DNA of 64,000 bases, from the NCBI GenBank assembly GCA_002388665.1, contig DGMY01000085.1, forward strand, positions 1 to 64,000. The letters run 5' to 3'. A program made the position numbers and the translations under genes. This document shows, one piece after another, positions 1 through 9,145 of the stretch (positions are counted from its first letter, which is position 1; each line of letters begins with the position of its first letter). The notes under the pieces were generated by a model. The model was given only the letters and a program-made list of their open reading frames with translations, was not told the DNA's origin and did no database searches. Source of the stretch: Opitutia bacterium UBA4506. Its GTDB lineage: Bacteria; Verrucomicrobiota; Verrucomicrobiia; Opitutales; Puniceicoccaceae.

Positions 1-30
1 CGTGCAGAGGCGGGACGCCCCTGCCACTTT
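1..30. repeat. REP-like hairpin repeat, copy 1
   Basis: This 30-bp unit recurs exactly at 113-142. It contains the imperfect inverted repeat GCAGAGGCG-GGA-CGCCCCTGC, so a transcript or single strand could fold into a hairpin with one mismatch and a 3-base loop. It lies in the noncoding stretch upstream of tyrA and may be cut by the window start. Similar GC-rich hairpins are common intergenic repeats in Opitutae genomes; that comparison is from memory. Confidence 0.75.
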
Positions 31-112
31 ATTGGCTACCCTAACTCTTTTCACTATCAGGATGGCTTTTACAACGTAGCTGAGGCGGCCCGACTCAGGA
101 TTGCCGCTCCGG

Positions 113-142
113 CGTGCAGAGGCGGGACGCCCCTGCCACTTT
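113..142. repeat. REP-like hairpin repeat, copy 2
   Basis: Exact second copy of the unit at 1-30, in the same orientation and 112 bp downstream. The 82 bp between the copies and the 134 bp from here to tyrA show no convincing gene. The terminal GCCACTTT motif of the unit occurs once more at about 155-163, which hints at a decayed partial copy. Confidence 0.75.
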
Positions 143-276
143 CTGGACACTTTGCTGCCACTTTCTGCCCTTCTCTACCCACTCTGCCGCTGTGGCTTCT
201 CTTTCTTTGCGGATAACCTCGGTTTCGGGCAGCGGAGGATTGCGCAACCTGCCTCGACTGTCCTAGGTTCGCTCGC

Positions 277-1146
277 ATGGAGACCTTTTCGCAGAAGACC
301 GTCATTCTCGGCGCCGGCTTGCTCGGTGGATCTCTGGGTATGGCCATGCGGCAGCGGGGGTTGGCTGGGCGGATCCACGTTTGGTCTCCTAGCGAGGGGA
401 CGCGCAGTGCCTGCCTGGCGGAGAAATGGTGCGATAAAGTTCACCCAGACCCCAAAGACGCCTGCTTGGGTGCTGATCTGATTTTTCTGTGCGGGCCGGT
501 AGACCGAATTCCTGCGTTGATGGAAGAGATCGCTCCCTTCTGCGCCGAGGGTTGTCTGATCACCGATGTAGGGAGCACAAAAGCCAATATATGCGAAGCG
601 GGTGCCCGGATTTTTCCGCGGTCCCACCCCGCCACCTTCATCGGCTCGCATCCCATGGCCGGATCCGAAAAATCCGGGATGGCCCACGCCACCGCGGACC
701 TTTTCGACGGAAAGACCTGCATTCTGACCCCTCTCGAAAAGGAAAGCGTCGCCCTCGATCGACTGCGCACGCTTTGGGAACGACTCGGAATGAAGCGATT
801 TGAATGCACCCCGGAGGAACACGACCGGATCGTCGCCCACGTCAGCCATCTGCCCCATGCCCTCGCGGCGGCGCTCTGCCAATCTTTATCCCAACTTCCG
901 GAAGAGTGGGCGCACTGTGCAGGGGCCGGACTGCGCGACACGACGCGGATTGCGGCGGGAGATCCCGCACTTTGGACCGCAATTTTCCGCGAAAACGAAT
1001 CGGCCTTTCGCCAATCTCTGGCGCATCTGCAGCGTTCGCTCGACGAACTGAGCGCCGCCCTGGATGAGCCGGAAGACGATGCACTGATCCACTACTTGAG
1101 CACCGCTCAGGAATACCGCGAACGTCTCGACCCGCCCGCCCGGTAA
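277..1146 (+). CDS. tyrA: Prephenate (or arogenate) dehydrogenase
   Basis: Oxidative decarboxylation of prephenate on the way to tyrosine, NAD(P)-dependent and cytoplasmic. The N-terminal Rossmann fold has the glycine-rich motif GAGLLGGSLG at residues 12-21. The family motif SHPMAGSEKSG sits near residues 124-134, and the helical C-terminal domain carries the HVSHLPH stretch near 188. At 289 residues it is a single-function TyrA without chorismate mutase or ACT domain. It is the first gene of a tight run with aroA, cmk and plsC, 22 bp before aroA, which joins two steps of aromatic amino acid synthesis. Whether prephenate or arogenate is preferred cannot be read from sequence. Confidence 0.93.
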   Translation: METFSQKTVILGAGLLGGSLGMAMRQRGLAGRIHVWSPSEGTRSACLAEKWCDKVHPDPKDACLGADLIFLCGPVDRIPALMEEIAPFCAEGCLITDVGSTKANICEAGARIFPRSHPATFIGSHPMAGSEKSGMAHATADLFDGKTCILTPLEKESVALDRLRTLWERLGMKRFECTPEEHDRIVAHVSHLPHALAAALCQSLSQLPEEWAHCAGAGLRDTTRIAAGDPALWTAIFRENESAFRQSLAHLQRSLDELSAALDEPEDDALIHYLSTAQEYRERLDPPAR

Positions 1147-1168
1147 ATGCCTCCCTTTCCCATCCGCT

Positions 1169-2518
1169 ATGAACGAACTTTTGATCGAACCCTTTGGCGC
1201 ACCGATTGCGATCCAAGCCCAGGTCCCCGGCTCGAAGAGCATTTCAAACCGTGCTCTTATTCTGGCCTACCTGACCGACAAACCGATCGGCCTACTCAAC
1301 CTCCTCCGCAGTCAGGACACCGACGTACTCCGCGAGGCATTTAACAAGCTCGGAGTCAGCGCGAGCGAAGCCGACGACGGCACCGTCACCGTGAACGGCT
1401 GTGCCGGGCGTCCTCCCCACACCGAGGCTGACCTCTACGTGGCCAACGCCGGAACTGTCGCCCGATTCCTCCCAGCTGCCCTCTCACTCCTCCCAAGTGG
1501 CGACTTCCGCATGGACGGTTCGGAGGCGATGCACAAGCGCCCGATGGCCGGCCTACTCGAGTGCCTCAAAACTTTGGGAAGCAGAGTTGATTGTACGGTG
1601 AAAGACGGATTTTTTCCTTTCCGGCTCCGCCCAAGTGGCTGGCAGCCCGACACCCTCACCGTCGATGCCAGCCGGAGCAGTCAGATCCTCTCGGGGCTCC
1701 TCATCGCCTCGACCCGTGCCGAACGGCCCATGCGCCTCCGGCTCGTAGGCGAAACGGTCTCCAAGCCGTTTGTCGAAATGACGATCCGGATGATGGAACA
1801 GTTCGGGGCCAAAATCGACCGTGATGGCTGCGAATACCGAATCACCCCGGGTCTCAGCGGACCCTCCGACGGACTCTACACCATCGAGCCTGACGCCAGT
1901 GCGGCCTCCTATTTCTTCGCCCTTCCTCTTGCTGTTGGCGGACGCTCCACAGTCGGGGCCTTCCCAGCTCAATCGCTCCAAGGGGACCTCGCCTTTGTCG
2001 ATGTGTTGGAACGAATGGGTTTGACGAAAACCACGACCGCCGGGGCGATTACGATCGAATCCAGCGGGCCCATCCAGTCGGTCGACATCGATTTCAACGC
2101 CTTCTCGGACACATTCCTTACCCTGGCTGCCCTCGCTCCCCTTCTCCCGGGGACCACTCGCATCCGAGGAATCGGGCACACCCGCCATCAGGAAACAGAC
2201 CGTATTCACGCCATGGCGACCGAGCTCCGCAAACTGGGTCAAGGCATTGAAGAAACTGAAAACTCTCTGACCATTACGCCAAACCGTGCGGAAATGGTGG
2301 CGAGAACCGCCAGTAGCCCCACCGCCATCGACACCTACGACGACCACCGTGTCGCGATGAGCTTCGGCATCCTCGGCTCCCACGACCTACACGGCGATGG
2401 CCGACCCTGGCTGACGATCCGCAATCCCGAATGCTGCGGCAAAACTTTCCCGAAATTTTTCGAAGAGCTTGCGCGATTGCGTTCCAGCGCCAACGCTGAG
2501 ACCACAACCCATGAGTGA
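1169..2518 (+). CDS. aroA: 3-phosphoshikimate 1-carboxyvinyltransferase (EPSP synthase)
   Basis: Transfers enolpyruvyl from phosphoenolpyruvate to shikimate 3-phosphate, the sixth step of the shikimate pathway. At 449 residues it has normal family length. Visible motifs are PGSKSISNR at residues 20-28, NAGTVARFLPA (the PEP-binding NAGT region), RHQETDRI, and TYDDHRVAMSF near the C-terminus. The last 8 bp overlap the chosen cmk start. Its position between tyrA and cmk suggests co-transcription. The NAGTVAR form, in place of the common NAGTAMR, is a modest variation; its effect on inhibitor sensitivity cannot be judged here. Confidence 0.95.
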   Translation: MNELLIEPFGAPIAIQAQVPGSKSISNRALILAYLTDKPIGLLNLLRSQDTDVLREAFNKLGVSASEADDGTVTVNGCAGRPPHTEADLYVANAGTVARFLPAALSLLPSGDFRMDGSEAMHKRPMAGLLECLKTLGSRVDCTVKDGFFPFRLRPSGWQPDTLTVDASRSSQILSGLLIASTRAERPMRLRLVGETVSKPFVEMTIRMMEQFGAKIDRDGCEYRITPGLSGPSDGLYTIEPDASAASYFFALPLAVGGRSTVGAFPAQSLQGDLAFVDVLERMGLTKTTTAGAITIESSGPIQSVDIDFNAFSDTFLTLAALAPLLPGTTRIRGIGHTRHQETDRIHAMATELRKLGQGIEETENSLTITPNRAEMVARTASSPTAIDTYDDHRVAMSFGILGSHDLHGDGRPWLTIRNPECCGKTFPKFFEELARLRSSANAETTTHE

Positions 2519-3206
2519 ACCTGCCTCCGACATCGCAACCAACTTTCCCATCGTCACCCTCGACGGTGGAGCAGCTACTGGAAAGTCTTCCACGGCGCGT
2601 GGAGTATCGCAAAAGCTCCACTTCCTTCACGTCGACACAGGTTCACACTACCGGGCTCTGACCTACCTGCTTCTCCAGAAAGGAGTGGCGCCCGAGGAGA
2701 CCGACACACTCTCCTCCCTCTTGGACGAGATGAAGCTATCCGCGGGAATCGACGGGAACCTGGCCACGCTGCTTGCCGACGGCGAAGCTCTCTCGGTTGA
2801 CGACCTCCGCAGTCAGGAAGTCAACCAATCAGTCTCCGCATTCGCGGCGCTGCCCTCGGTACGGAAGCGCCTTCTTCGCTATCAGCGCTGGCACTGCAAT
2901 CTCGTACGAGAGAACGGATTCAAAGGCCTCGTTATCGAAGGCCGCGACATCGGATCGGTAGTCTTCCCCGACGCTCCCTTTCGATTTTACCTCGAAGCCG
3001 ATGCCTCCACCAGAGTGCGCCGGCGTTCCGAAGAAGGCCAACAAGACTCCGTCGTGGAACGGGATAAAGCGGACAGCGGCCGCAAGAATGCACCGCTTCT
3101 CTGCCCCCCCGGAGCCGTCCGAATCAACACAGGCGAGTTCACTCTTGAGGAAGTCATCGCCCAGATCTGCCAGATTGTCCAGAACGCTCCCGACCCAGCC
3201 AACTGA
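2511..3206 (+). CDS. cmk: Cytidylate kinase
   Basis: Phosphorylates CMP and dCMP for nucleotide supply. The P-loop GGAATGKSS lies about 20 residues from the start and is followed by HVDTGSHYRALT (NMP-binding) and the signature EGRDIGSVVFPDA. I chose the ATG at 2511, which gives 231 residues and an 8-bp overlap with aroA. A TTG at 2469 would add 14 residues unlike the family and deepen the overlap to 50 bp. cmk next to plsC is a conserved bacterial pairing. The protein reads as full length, with the usual R/D-rich lid region (RRRSEEGQQ). Confidence 0.93.
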   Translation: MSEPASDIATNFPIVTLDGGAATGKSSTARGVSQKLHFLHVDTGSHYRALTYLLLQKGVAPEETDTLSSLLDEMKLSAGIDGNLATLLADGEALSVDDLRSQEVNQSVSAFAALPSVRKRLLRYQRWHCNLVRENGFKGLVIEGRDIGSVVFPDAPFRFYLEADASTRVRRRSEEGQQDSVVERDKADSGRKNAPLLCPPGAVRINTGEFTLEEVIAQICQIVQNAPDPAN

Positions 3207-3229
3207 CTCTTTCCCTTCACCTCCCCACC

Positions 3230-3898
3230 ATGCCAGTCTCGACTCAGACCTTTCCCAAGACCCCGGTCAAGCCGCTCTACCGGATCGGCTGGAACCTCTG
3301 CTCAGCGGTGTTCGACTCTCTCTTCCGGCTGGAGTCCTACGACACTCACTTCGTCCCACCTAGCGGCCCATTTCTACTCGCCTCGAACCATGTCAGCTAC
3401 CTGGATCCGCCAGCTGTGGGCGTATCGTTCCGCCGGCCGATTCACTATTTTGCCCGAGACACCCTGTTCAAAGGCCCGGCCGACAAAATCCTTCGTGGGG
3501 TCAATGCCGTTCCAGTCAACAATCGCGGCGGCAGTGATTTGGTGGCGGTGCGCAGGGCGCTTGAGGTCTTGAAATCCGGCGAAGGACTTTTGGTGTTTCC
3601 AGAAGGAACCCGTTCGCCCGACGGAAACTTCCTGCCCGCCCGACGCGGCATTGGCCTATTGGCCTGCAAAGGTGGTGTACCCGTCCTTCCCACCCGAATC
3701 TTTGGCACCTACGACGCGCTGGGACGCGGGAAAAAACCCAAATGGGGCCAACAATTGAAAGTGCGATTTGGCCCGCTCATTCATCCCGATCAATTCGATC
3801 CGGGACGAGGGGACAAGGCGCGCTTCGACAACGCTGCCGAAAACATCATGTCGGCCATACGGGGAATCGAAGAACCCCGCGCTGCACAGGCCGTTTGA
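3230..3898 (+). CDS. plsC: 1-acyl-sn-glycerol-3-phosphate acyltransferase
   Basis: Membrane-associated enzyme that adds the second acyl chain in phosphatidic acid synthesis. The catalytic box NHVSYLD (H-x4-D) lies near residues 53-59 and the substrate-binding box PEGTRS near 124-129. The length of 222 residues fits the family. It starts 23 bp after cmk and is probably the last gene of the tyrA-aroA-cmk-plsC run, since the next gene is convergent. The exact acyl donor (CoA or ACP) is not visible. Confidence 0.9.
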   Translation: MPVSTQTFPKTPVKPLYRIGWNLCSAVFDSLFRLESYDTHFVPPSGPFLLASNHVSYLDPPAVGVSFRRPIHYFARDTLFKGPADKILRGVNAVPVNNRGGSDLVAVRRALEVLKSGEGLLVFPEGTRSPDGNFLPARRGIGLLACKGGVPVLPTRIFGTYDALGRGKKPKWGQQLKVRFGPLIHPDQFDPGRGDKARFDNAAENIMSAIRGIEEPRAAQAV

Positions 3899-3955
3899 AA
3901 GTAGCGGGACGAACGTGCTCCCCGAAACAGGTGAGCGACCCAGAGCCCACTCACA

Positions 3956-4390
3956 CTAGGATTTAGGAGCCTTTGGGAGAGTGATGTAGCGCAGGAAGAC
4001 GCGCAGGGTGCCGAGAAACATCGCCGTGAGGAGAAATGCGACAACCTTTTTGGACGGATCTCCATCGAGATACGCCTGCCAGGAAGCCCAGGTTCTCCAA
4101 GTCGAAGCACACAAGACCATGACCAAAGTCACCGCGGCACCGTAGCGGGCGATATCATTGCGGCGGTTCCAAAGATAGGCCCACAACAGATGCACACCGC
4201 CAAAAGTTCCACCGGAGATCAATGCGGTTTTCGCTTTCTCGGGATTGTTCGAAAACCCGGCTATCCCAATTGCGATCAGGAAGAACCCGTAGAACATCAA
4301 AGTGTAGGCGAAAGCTTTGCGCTTTCGCGGGATTGGAGGCACCGAATCCGGAGTCGATACCCCTGGTTGCGAAGGACTGGAAATTTTCAT
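3956..4390 (-). CDS. Small multi-pass membrane protein, TMEM14-like
   Basis: A 144-residue protein with a Pro/Ser-rich N-terminus (about residues 1-25) followed by about four hydrophobic segments: FAYTLMFYGFFLIAIGIAGF, a GGTFGGVHLLWAYLW stretch, AAVTLVMVLCA, and VVAFLLTAMFLGTLRVFL. The layout and the small-residue motif GGTFGGVH resemble TMEM14/UPF0136 proteins, but the match is weak and no function is assigned. It is convergent with plsC and lies 50 bp downstream of sufT on the same strand, so read-through from the suf operon is possible. Confidence 0.6.
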   Translation of the reverse strand: MKISSPSQPGVSTPDSVPPIPRKRKAFAYTLMFYGFFLIAIGIAGFSNNPEKAKTALISGGTFGGVHLLWAYLWNRRNDIARYGAAVTLVMVLCASTWRTWASWQAYLDGDPSKKVVAFLLTAMFLGTLRVFLRYITLPKAPKS

Positions 4391-4440
4391 GAAAACGCGC
4401 CGCCTGTAGCGGTATGGCCCACAATTGGGCTAGCTTCGAT

Positions 4441-4992
4441 TCAGATGAGCCCGAGCTCCATCTTGCCCTCCTCGGAAATCATGTCCTGATTCCAAGGCGG
4501 GTCCCACACGATATCGACCTGTGCTTCCGATACTCCCGGCACCTGAACCACCTTGGAGCGAGCGTCTTCGGCGATGGACGGCCCCATGCCGCAACCGGGC
4601 GCGGTCAAAGTCATCGCCACGAAAACCTTGTACCCCCCCTCGTCGAGCTCACGGGACTCCATGCTGTAGACCAAGCCCAAATCGACGATGTTCACGGGAA
4701 TTTCCGGATCGAACACCTTTTTGAGTTGGGTCCACACGAGCTCCTCGCTGGGAGGACCTTCAGGGTCGCCCCCTTCCACATTGAAATCAGGAGTTTCGAC
4801 ATCCTCACCGAGCGAATCGGCATCTTCCCCGCCAATCCGGAACATCCCGTTCTCGGTCATGACGGTGTAGTTCCCACCCAATCGATGTGTGATGGTAACC
4901 CGCGAGCCTTCGGGCAACTCCATCGACTCCCCGTGGGGAATGAGAGTGGCCTTTACGTCCCTCGAGAGAATGCGTTCGGAGTCGTCAGTCAT
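4441..4992 (-). CDS. sufT: SufT-like Fe-S assembly factor (MIP18/DUF59 domain)
   Basis: The C-terminal half is a MIP18/DUF59 domain with the DPEIPVNIVDLGLVY motif, then LTAPGCGMG with the conserved cysteine, and a closing DPPWNQDMISEEGK. Family members help deliver Fe-S clusters to target proteins. The first 70 or so residues match the N-terminal extension typical of SufT. It is the last gene of fur-sufCBDT, starting 1 bp after sufD ends, which supports the role. The 183-residue length fits SufT. Confidence 0.87.
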   Translation of the reverse strand: MTDDSERILSRDVKATLIPHGESMELPEGSRVTITHRLGGNYTVMTENGMFRIGGEDADSLGEDVETPDFNVEGGDPEGPPSEELVWTQLKKVFDPEIPVNIVDLGLVYSMESRELDEGGYKVFVAMTLTAPGCGMGPSIAEDARSKVVQVPGVSEAQVDIVWDPPWNQDMISEEGKMELGLI

Positions 4993-4993
4993 G

Positions 4994-6364
4994 TTAAGTA
5001 GTTTCCATCTTTGGTGTCACAGCGTCTAGCTGCTTTTTCTCAAACTTGGCCTGGATCAGACCCCGCAAATTCTCCTCGAGCTCTTCGTTGTCGAATTGTT
5101 CGATGACCTCTTCAAAGAAACCAAAGACCATGAGCTGCTGAGCGATCCGCTTGGGAATGCCCCGCTGGAGGAAATAGAACAGTTCGTCGCGGTCGAGCTG
5201 ACCGGTAGTAGCTCCGTGGCTACACTTCACATCATTTGCCTCAATCTCGAGTCCGGGGAGAGAATTGGCCTGAGCGGTGTCGTTCAGCAACAGATTGCGA
5301 TTGGTTTGGTAGGCGTCGGTTTGCTGAGCATCCTTAGCCACCTTGATCAAACCGGAAAAAATTGTCCGGCTGTGATCCATGAGCGCATTCTTATAGAGCA
5401 AGTCTGAGACGGCATTCGGTGCATTGTGAATCTGCAACGTGCGTTGATCAAATTCCTGATCGTTCTCAGCCACCGTCAGTGAATAGAGCTTCACATCGGC
5501 TCCAGCCCCATTGATCCGCACCTCGTTCTCAAATCGAGCGCGACGGCTTCCCAGGTTGAGATTGATCCCTCGCACTGCGGTATCCCGGTCGACATTGTTG
5601 GTATCGAGCTGGAAGGAGACCATCCGGTTGTTAAAATTCTGGATTGTTCTGCGATAGATCTTCGCACCATCCTCCGCAAATACGTTTCCGACCGCACAGG
5701 AGAAACCGGTGCGATCCTCAAAAAGTGACTGCTGGGCATCCACTACGCTGAAACGGGAATTGCGGCCGCCTACGACCAAGATGTGAGGGAAGAGAGCGGC
5801 ACCCGGCGCTGCATGCCAGTGGTACACAGCAAAAGGAGCATCAATCTCGACATTGTCCGGAACGTAGAGCAGGTAACCGCTTTCCGAATACGCATTGTGC
5901 AACGCGTGGAACTTATCGGAACCCAAATCAGTCGATTCCTGAAAAAGGTAACGCTCCACCAATTCGGGATGCTTGGTCACAGCTTCCGCCAGCGGAAGGA
6001 AGACCACACCACGGGCCGCGAGCTCTTCCGGGATCGCTTCCTCGCTGACAAGCTGATTGTCCACAAAGACGATCTGTCCCGAGCGTTCCGCGACCAGGTT
6101 CGACCGGGATAACACCTCTTCAATCGTGTCATCACTGGCATCTTCGGCCAGTTGGAACCCGCTGAGATCGAAATCGATCCGCGAAGCAAAGCGCCAGTGT
6201 TCATCGCGGGTCCGCGGGAAGGGAAGTTCTTCGTACTTTTCCCAGTATTCTTTTTTCCAATTTTTCCAACTCTCCGGCAAGGCGGACAGGGAAAGGTGGC
6301 GTTCAAAGGAGGCGGAATCGCCCACACCGGGAGCAGTTTGCACGGCTGTGGCTTCTGTATTCAT
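4994..6364 (-). CDS. sufD: Fe-S cluster assembly scaffold SufD
   Basis: Partner of SufB and SufC in the SufBC2D scaffold that builds Fe-S clusters in the cytoplasm. The C-terminal half is the beta-helix core, with the conserved CSHGATTGQLDRDELFYFLQ segment, whose histidine is a key residue, followed by RGIPKRIAQ. I chose the ATG at 6364 (456 residues), which has AGGA about 10 bases upstream. A TTG at 6427 would add 21 residues and overlap sufB. It lies between sufB and sufT. Confidence 0.92.
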   Translation of the reverse strand: MNTEATAVQTAPGVGDSASFERHLSLSALPESWKNWKKEYWEKYEELPFPRTRDEHWRFASRIDFDLSGFQLAEDASDDTIEEVLSRSNLVAERSGQIVFVDNQLVSEEAIPEELAARGVVFLPLAEAVTKHPELVERYLFQESTDLGSDKFHALHNAYSESGYLLYVPDNVEIDAPFAVYHWHAAPGAALFPHILVVGGRNSRFSVVDAQQSLFEDRTGFSCAVGNVFAEDGAKIYRRTIQNFNNRMVSFQLDTNNVDRDTAVRGINLNLGSRRARFENEVRINGAGADVKLYSLTVAENDQEFDQRTLQIHNAPNAVSDLLYKNALMDHSRTIFSGLIKVAKDAQQTDAYQTNRNLLLNDTAQANSLPGLEIEANDVKCSHGATTGQLDRDELFYFLQRGIPKRIAQQLMVFGFFEEVIEQFDNEELEENLRGLIQAKFEKKQLDAVTPKMETT

Positions 6365-6419
6365 AGTAAGTTCCTGAGTATTCTCTGCAGGGATGGCTCG
6401 CAAATTCTCGGCCGGGTAA

Positions 6420-7826
6420 TTACCCAACGGAGCCCTCCATTTCCATATCGATGAGGCGCTTCAACTCGACGCTGTATTCCATGGGGAACTGGCGGACGAG
6501 GTCGTTCACGAAACCATTCACCGCCAGGCTCATAGCCTCCCCCTCTGACAGACCACGCTGCATCATGTAGAAAATCTGTTCCGCGCTGACCTTGGAGACG
6601 CTCGCCTCATGCTGCACGGAGTTTCCGTTCCCCTGCACGTTGATCGCGGGATAAGTGTCCGTCCGACTATTGGTGTTGATCAGCAACGCATCGCACTCGG
6701 TATTGTTCTTACAACCCTTGAGATGGTCGGGCATATGGACCAAACCCCGGTAGGTGGAGCGACCCTTGCCGACCGAAATGCTCTTGGAGATGATATTGCT
6801 CGTCGTATCGTCCGCTTGGTGAACCATTTTCGCACCGGTATCCTGGTGCTGGCCATCATTGGCAAGAGCGATGGAGATGACCTCACCCCGGGCTTTCCGG
6901 CCCTTCAAGACCACCCCTGGGTACTTCATCGTCAGGCGCGACCCGATATTACAATCGATCCACTTCACCTCGGCACCTTCCTCGGCCCAAGCTCGCTTGG
7001 TGACCAAGTTGAAGACATTGTTCGACCAGTTCTGTACCGTGATGTACTGAATCTTAGCGCCCTTGAGCGCAACCAACTCTACGACCGCACTGTGGAGAGT
7101 GCTGGTCTCAAATTTAGGTGCAGTACAACCCTCCATGTAGGTCACCTCTGCACCCTCATCAGCGATGATGAGGGTACGCTCGAACTGGCCAAAGCTCTCC
7201 GCATTGATCCGGAAATAAGCCTGGAGCGGCTGCTTGAGCTTCACGCCCGGAGGGACATAGATGAAACTCCCACCACTGAAAACGGCACTGTTCAACGCGG
7301 AAAACTTGTTGTCATTGGTCGGGATGACCTTGCCGAAGTACTTCTTAAAAATGTGGGGGTACTTCTTCAGACCCTCGGAGGATCCGACAAAAATGACGCC
7401 TTCATCCTCCAGGGAGTCCTGCATTCTCGAGTACGCCGCCTCACTGTCGAACTGGGCTTCCACCCCGGCGAGGAACTTGCGCTCCTGCTCGGGAATGCCG
7501 AGGCGCTCAAAGGTTTCCTTCACCTCATCGGGTACATCGTCCCAAGAGCGGCTGGGCATCTGACCCTGGGACAAGTAGTAGCGGATATTCTCGAAAACAA
7601 TATTCTCAAGATCCTTTGTGGCCCAGTGCGTGGGCATCGGAAGACGCTCGAACACCTTCAGCGCCCGCTTCCGAAAATCATTGATCCACTGCTCCTCGTC
7701 CTTGGCCTTGGAAATGTAATCAATCGTCTCCTCGGAGAGGCCGGTTCCGGCGTCGTATTCGTATTTTACATCGAACCGGAAATTTCCCTTCTCGCGATCA
7801 ATATCGATGGCATCGGTCTGGCTCAT
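6420..7826 (-). CDS. sufB: Fe-S cluster assembly scaffold SufB
   Basis: Core scaffold of the SUF system, on which Fe-S clusters are built with sulfur from a cysteine desulfurase. At 468 residues it is standard length. It has the MEGCTAPKFETSTLHSAVVE segment with the conserved cysteine and KGCKNNTECDALLI with the C-terminal cysteines, then NVQGNGNSVQHEASVSK. A near-perfect ribosome binding site (AGGAGGAGAG, 7831-7840) precedes the ATG, the strongest in the operon. It is flanked by sufC upstream and sufD downstream. Confidence 0.96.
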   Translation of the reverse strand: MSQTDAIDIDREKGNFRFDVKYEYDAGTGLSEETIDYISKAKDEEQWINDFRKRALKVFERLPMPTHWATKDLENIVFENIRYYLSQGQMPSRSWDDVPDEVKETFERLGIPEQERKFLAGVEAQFDSEAAYSRMQDSLEDEGVIFVGSSEGLKKYPHIFKKYFGKVIPTNDNKFSALNSAVFSGGSFIYVPPGVKLKQPLQAYFRINAESFGQFERTLIIADEGAEVTYMEGCTAPKFETSTLHSAVVELVALKGAKIQYITVQNWSNNVFNLVTKRAWAEEGAEVKWIDCNIGSRLTMKYPGVVLKGRKARGEVISIALANDGQHQDTGAKMVHQADDTTSNIISKSISVGKGRSTYRGLVHMPDHLKGCKNNTECDALLINTNSRTDTYPAINVQGNGNSVQHEASVSKVSAEQIFYMMQRGLSEGEAMSLAVNGFVNDLVRQFPMEYSVELKRLIDMEMEGSVG

Positions 7827-7851
7827 AATTCTCTCCTCCTAATTGGTTTGT

Positions 7852-8613
7852 TTAGCTGGCGGTAGTCGCGAGCTCGTCGCGGACCCAGTCGTATCCTTTT
7901 TCTTCCAACTCGAGCGCCAACTCTTTCTCGCCGCTGTGAACAATACGCCCCTCGTACATGACGTGGACCTTATCCGGTACGATGTAGTCGAGCAGGCGCT
8001 GGTAGTGGGTGATGACGAGGATTCCACGATCCGGGCCGCGCATCAGATTCACCCCATTGGCGACAATCTTCAAAGCGTCGATATCAAGACCACTGTCGGT
8101 CTCGTCCATCACACAGTATGAAGGTTCGAGCATCGACATCTGCAGGATCTCACAGCGCTTTTTCTCACCGCCGGAAAAGCCTTCGTTGACCGAACGGGCG
8201 GAGAACTTCTTATCGATCTGAAGAATGTTCATCTTTTCGTACAACCGGCGGTAGTACGCCGGCGCATCGAACTTCTCGCCGTCTTCCTGACGCGCCTGCA
8301 AAGCCGCGCGGATAAAATTCGCGATCGAGACCCCGGGGATTTCCAGCGGGTATTGAAAGGCGAGGAATAACCCGTCGCGGGCGACCTCATCCGGCTCTTT
8401 GCCCAGGATCTCCTCTCCGTCCATCAAGACGGAACCGCTTTCAACCTCATAATCTTCGTGCCCCGCGAGAACTTTCGCCAAGGTGCTTTTCCCAGTACCA
8501 TTTGGACCCATCAGGGCGTGAACCTCGCCTTTGGGTACGGTCAGGGAAAAATCCTTAAGAATAGACTGCCCGGCGATACCGGCATTCAGGTTTTTGATTT
8601 CGAGTTGGCTCAT
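7852..8613 (-). CDS. sufC: Fe-S assembly ATPase SufC
   Basis: ABC-type ATPase of the SufBCD scaffold. The Walker A motif GPNGTGKST is near residues 38-46, the Q-loop is in LAFQYPLEIPG, the ABC signature is NEGFSGGEKKR and Walker B is CVMDETDSGLDID. The SufC-typical ending with VHVMYEGRIVHSG is present. It begins 5 bp after the fur stop, and its likely ribosome site AAGGA lies in the last codons of fur, so translation is probably coupled. The 253-residue length is normal. Confidence 0.95.
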   Translation of the reverse strand: MSQLEIKNLNAGIAGQSILKDFSLTVPKGEVHALMGPNGTGKSTLAKVLAGHEDYEVESGSVLMDGEEILGKEPDEVARDGLFLAFQYPLEIPGVSIANFIRAALQARQEDGEKFDAPAYYRRLYEKMNILQIDKKFSARSVNEGFSGGEKKRCEILQMSMLEPSYCVMDETDSGLDIDALKIVANGVNLMRGPDRGILVITHYQRLLDYIVPDKVHVMYEGRIVHSGEKELALELEEKGYDWVRDELATTAS

Positions 8614-8618
8614 GTATT

Positions 8619-9116
8619 TTATTCCTTAAAAACAGGTGTATTTGGTGAAAGTTCGTTTTCCTCATCGGTCTTGCCCGCCACGGTGATTTCGACCTGCTCG
8701 GCCCGAAGACCCTCTGGTAATTCCTCCTCAATCATCTTCCGAATCTTCTCGGAGAGAACGACATCGTAGACGTTACCCGTCCGACGACAGTGGAAGTGGG
8801 CAAAGTGGGGGTTGTCCTGCAATACCGGGCAATAGCGCGAAGACTGGCGCTGAAAATTCAGCTGACGGACCAATCCCGACGACACAAACGATTCGAGGCA
8901 ATTGTAGACCGTCGCTAAAGAAATGCCCTCCATACGCTTTTTCGCTCGATCATGTACGACCTCCGCGGAAGGATGGTCCTTTTCGCTGCAGATGACCTCG
9001 TAGACAACCTTGCGTTGACGCGTCGGTCGGAGCCCCGCTTCAGTAAGAACACGGGAGGCATCTGAGGATTCTGGCTTGGAAATTGGCATAATTTTCGCGA
9101 TGAGTGACTGCAACAT
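8619..9116 (-). CDS. Fur-family transcriptional regulator of the suf operon
   Basis: Fur/PerR-type repressor, 165 residues. The winged helix covers about residues 20-90: GLRPTRQRKVVYEV, then DHPSAEVVHDRA, then the recognition region ISLATVYNCLESF. The dimerization part has the metal-ligand stretch HFAHFHCRRTGNVYDV. The usual CxxC zinc site is broken here, because the second cysteine is replaced by threonine, and no C-terminal CxxC is seen. It heads the sufCBDT operon and is a likely iron or peroxide sensor for it; a Fur-box-like site lies 30 bp upstream. An alternative start is the ATG at 9089. Confidence 0.87.
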   Translation of the reverse strand: MLQSLIAKIMPISKPESSDASRVLTEAGLRPTRQRKVVYEVICSEKDHPSAEVVHDRAKKRMEGISLATVYNCLESFVSSGLVRQLNFQRQSSRYCPVLQDNPHFAHFHCRRTGNVYDVVLSEKIRKMIEEELPEGLRAEQVEITVAGKTDEENELSPNTPVFKE

Positions 9117-9145
9117 TGAGAAAACTATCAGAATCTCAACCGAAA

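Noticed and set aside
6609..7865. 418-codon plus-strand frame opposite sufB
   Set aside because: It is fully antisense to a well-supported sufB and its product has no known features.
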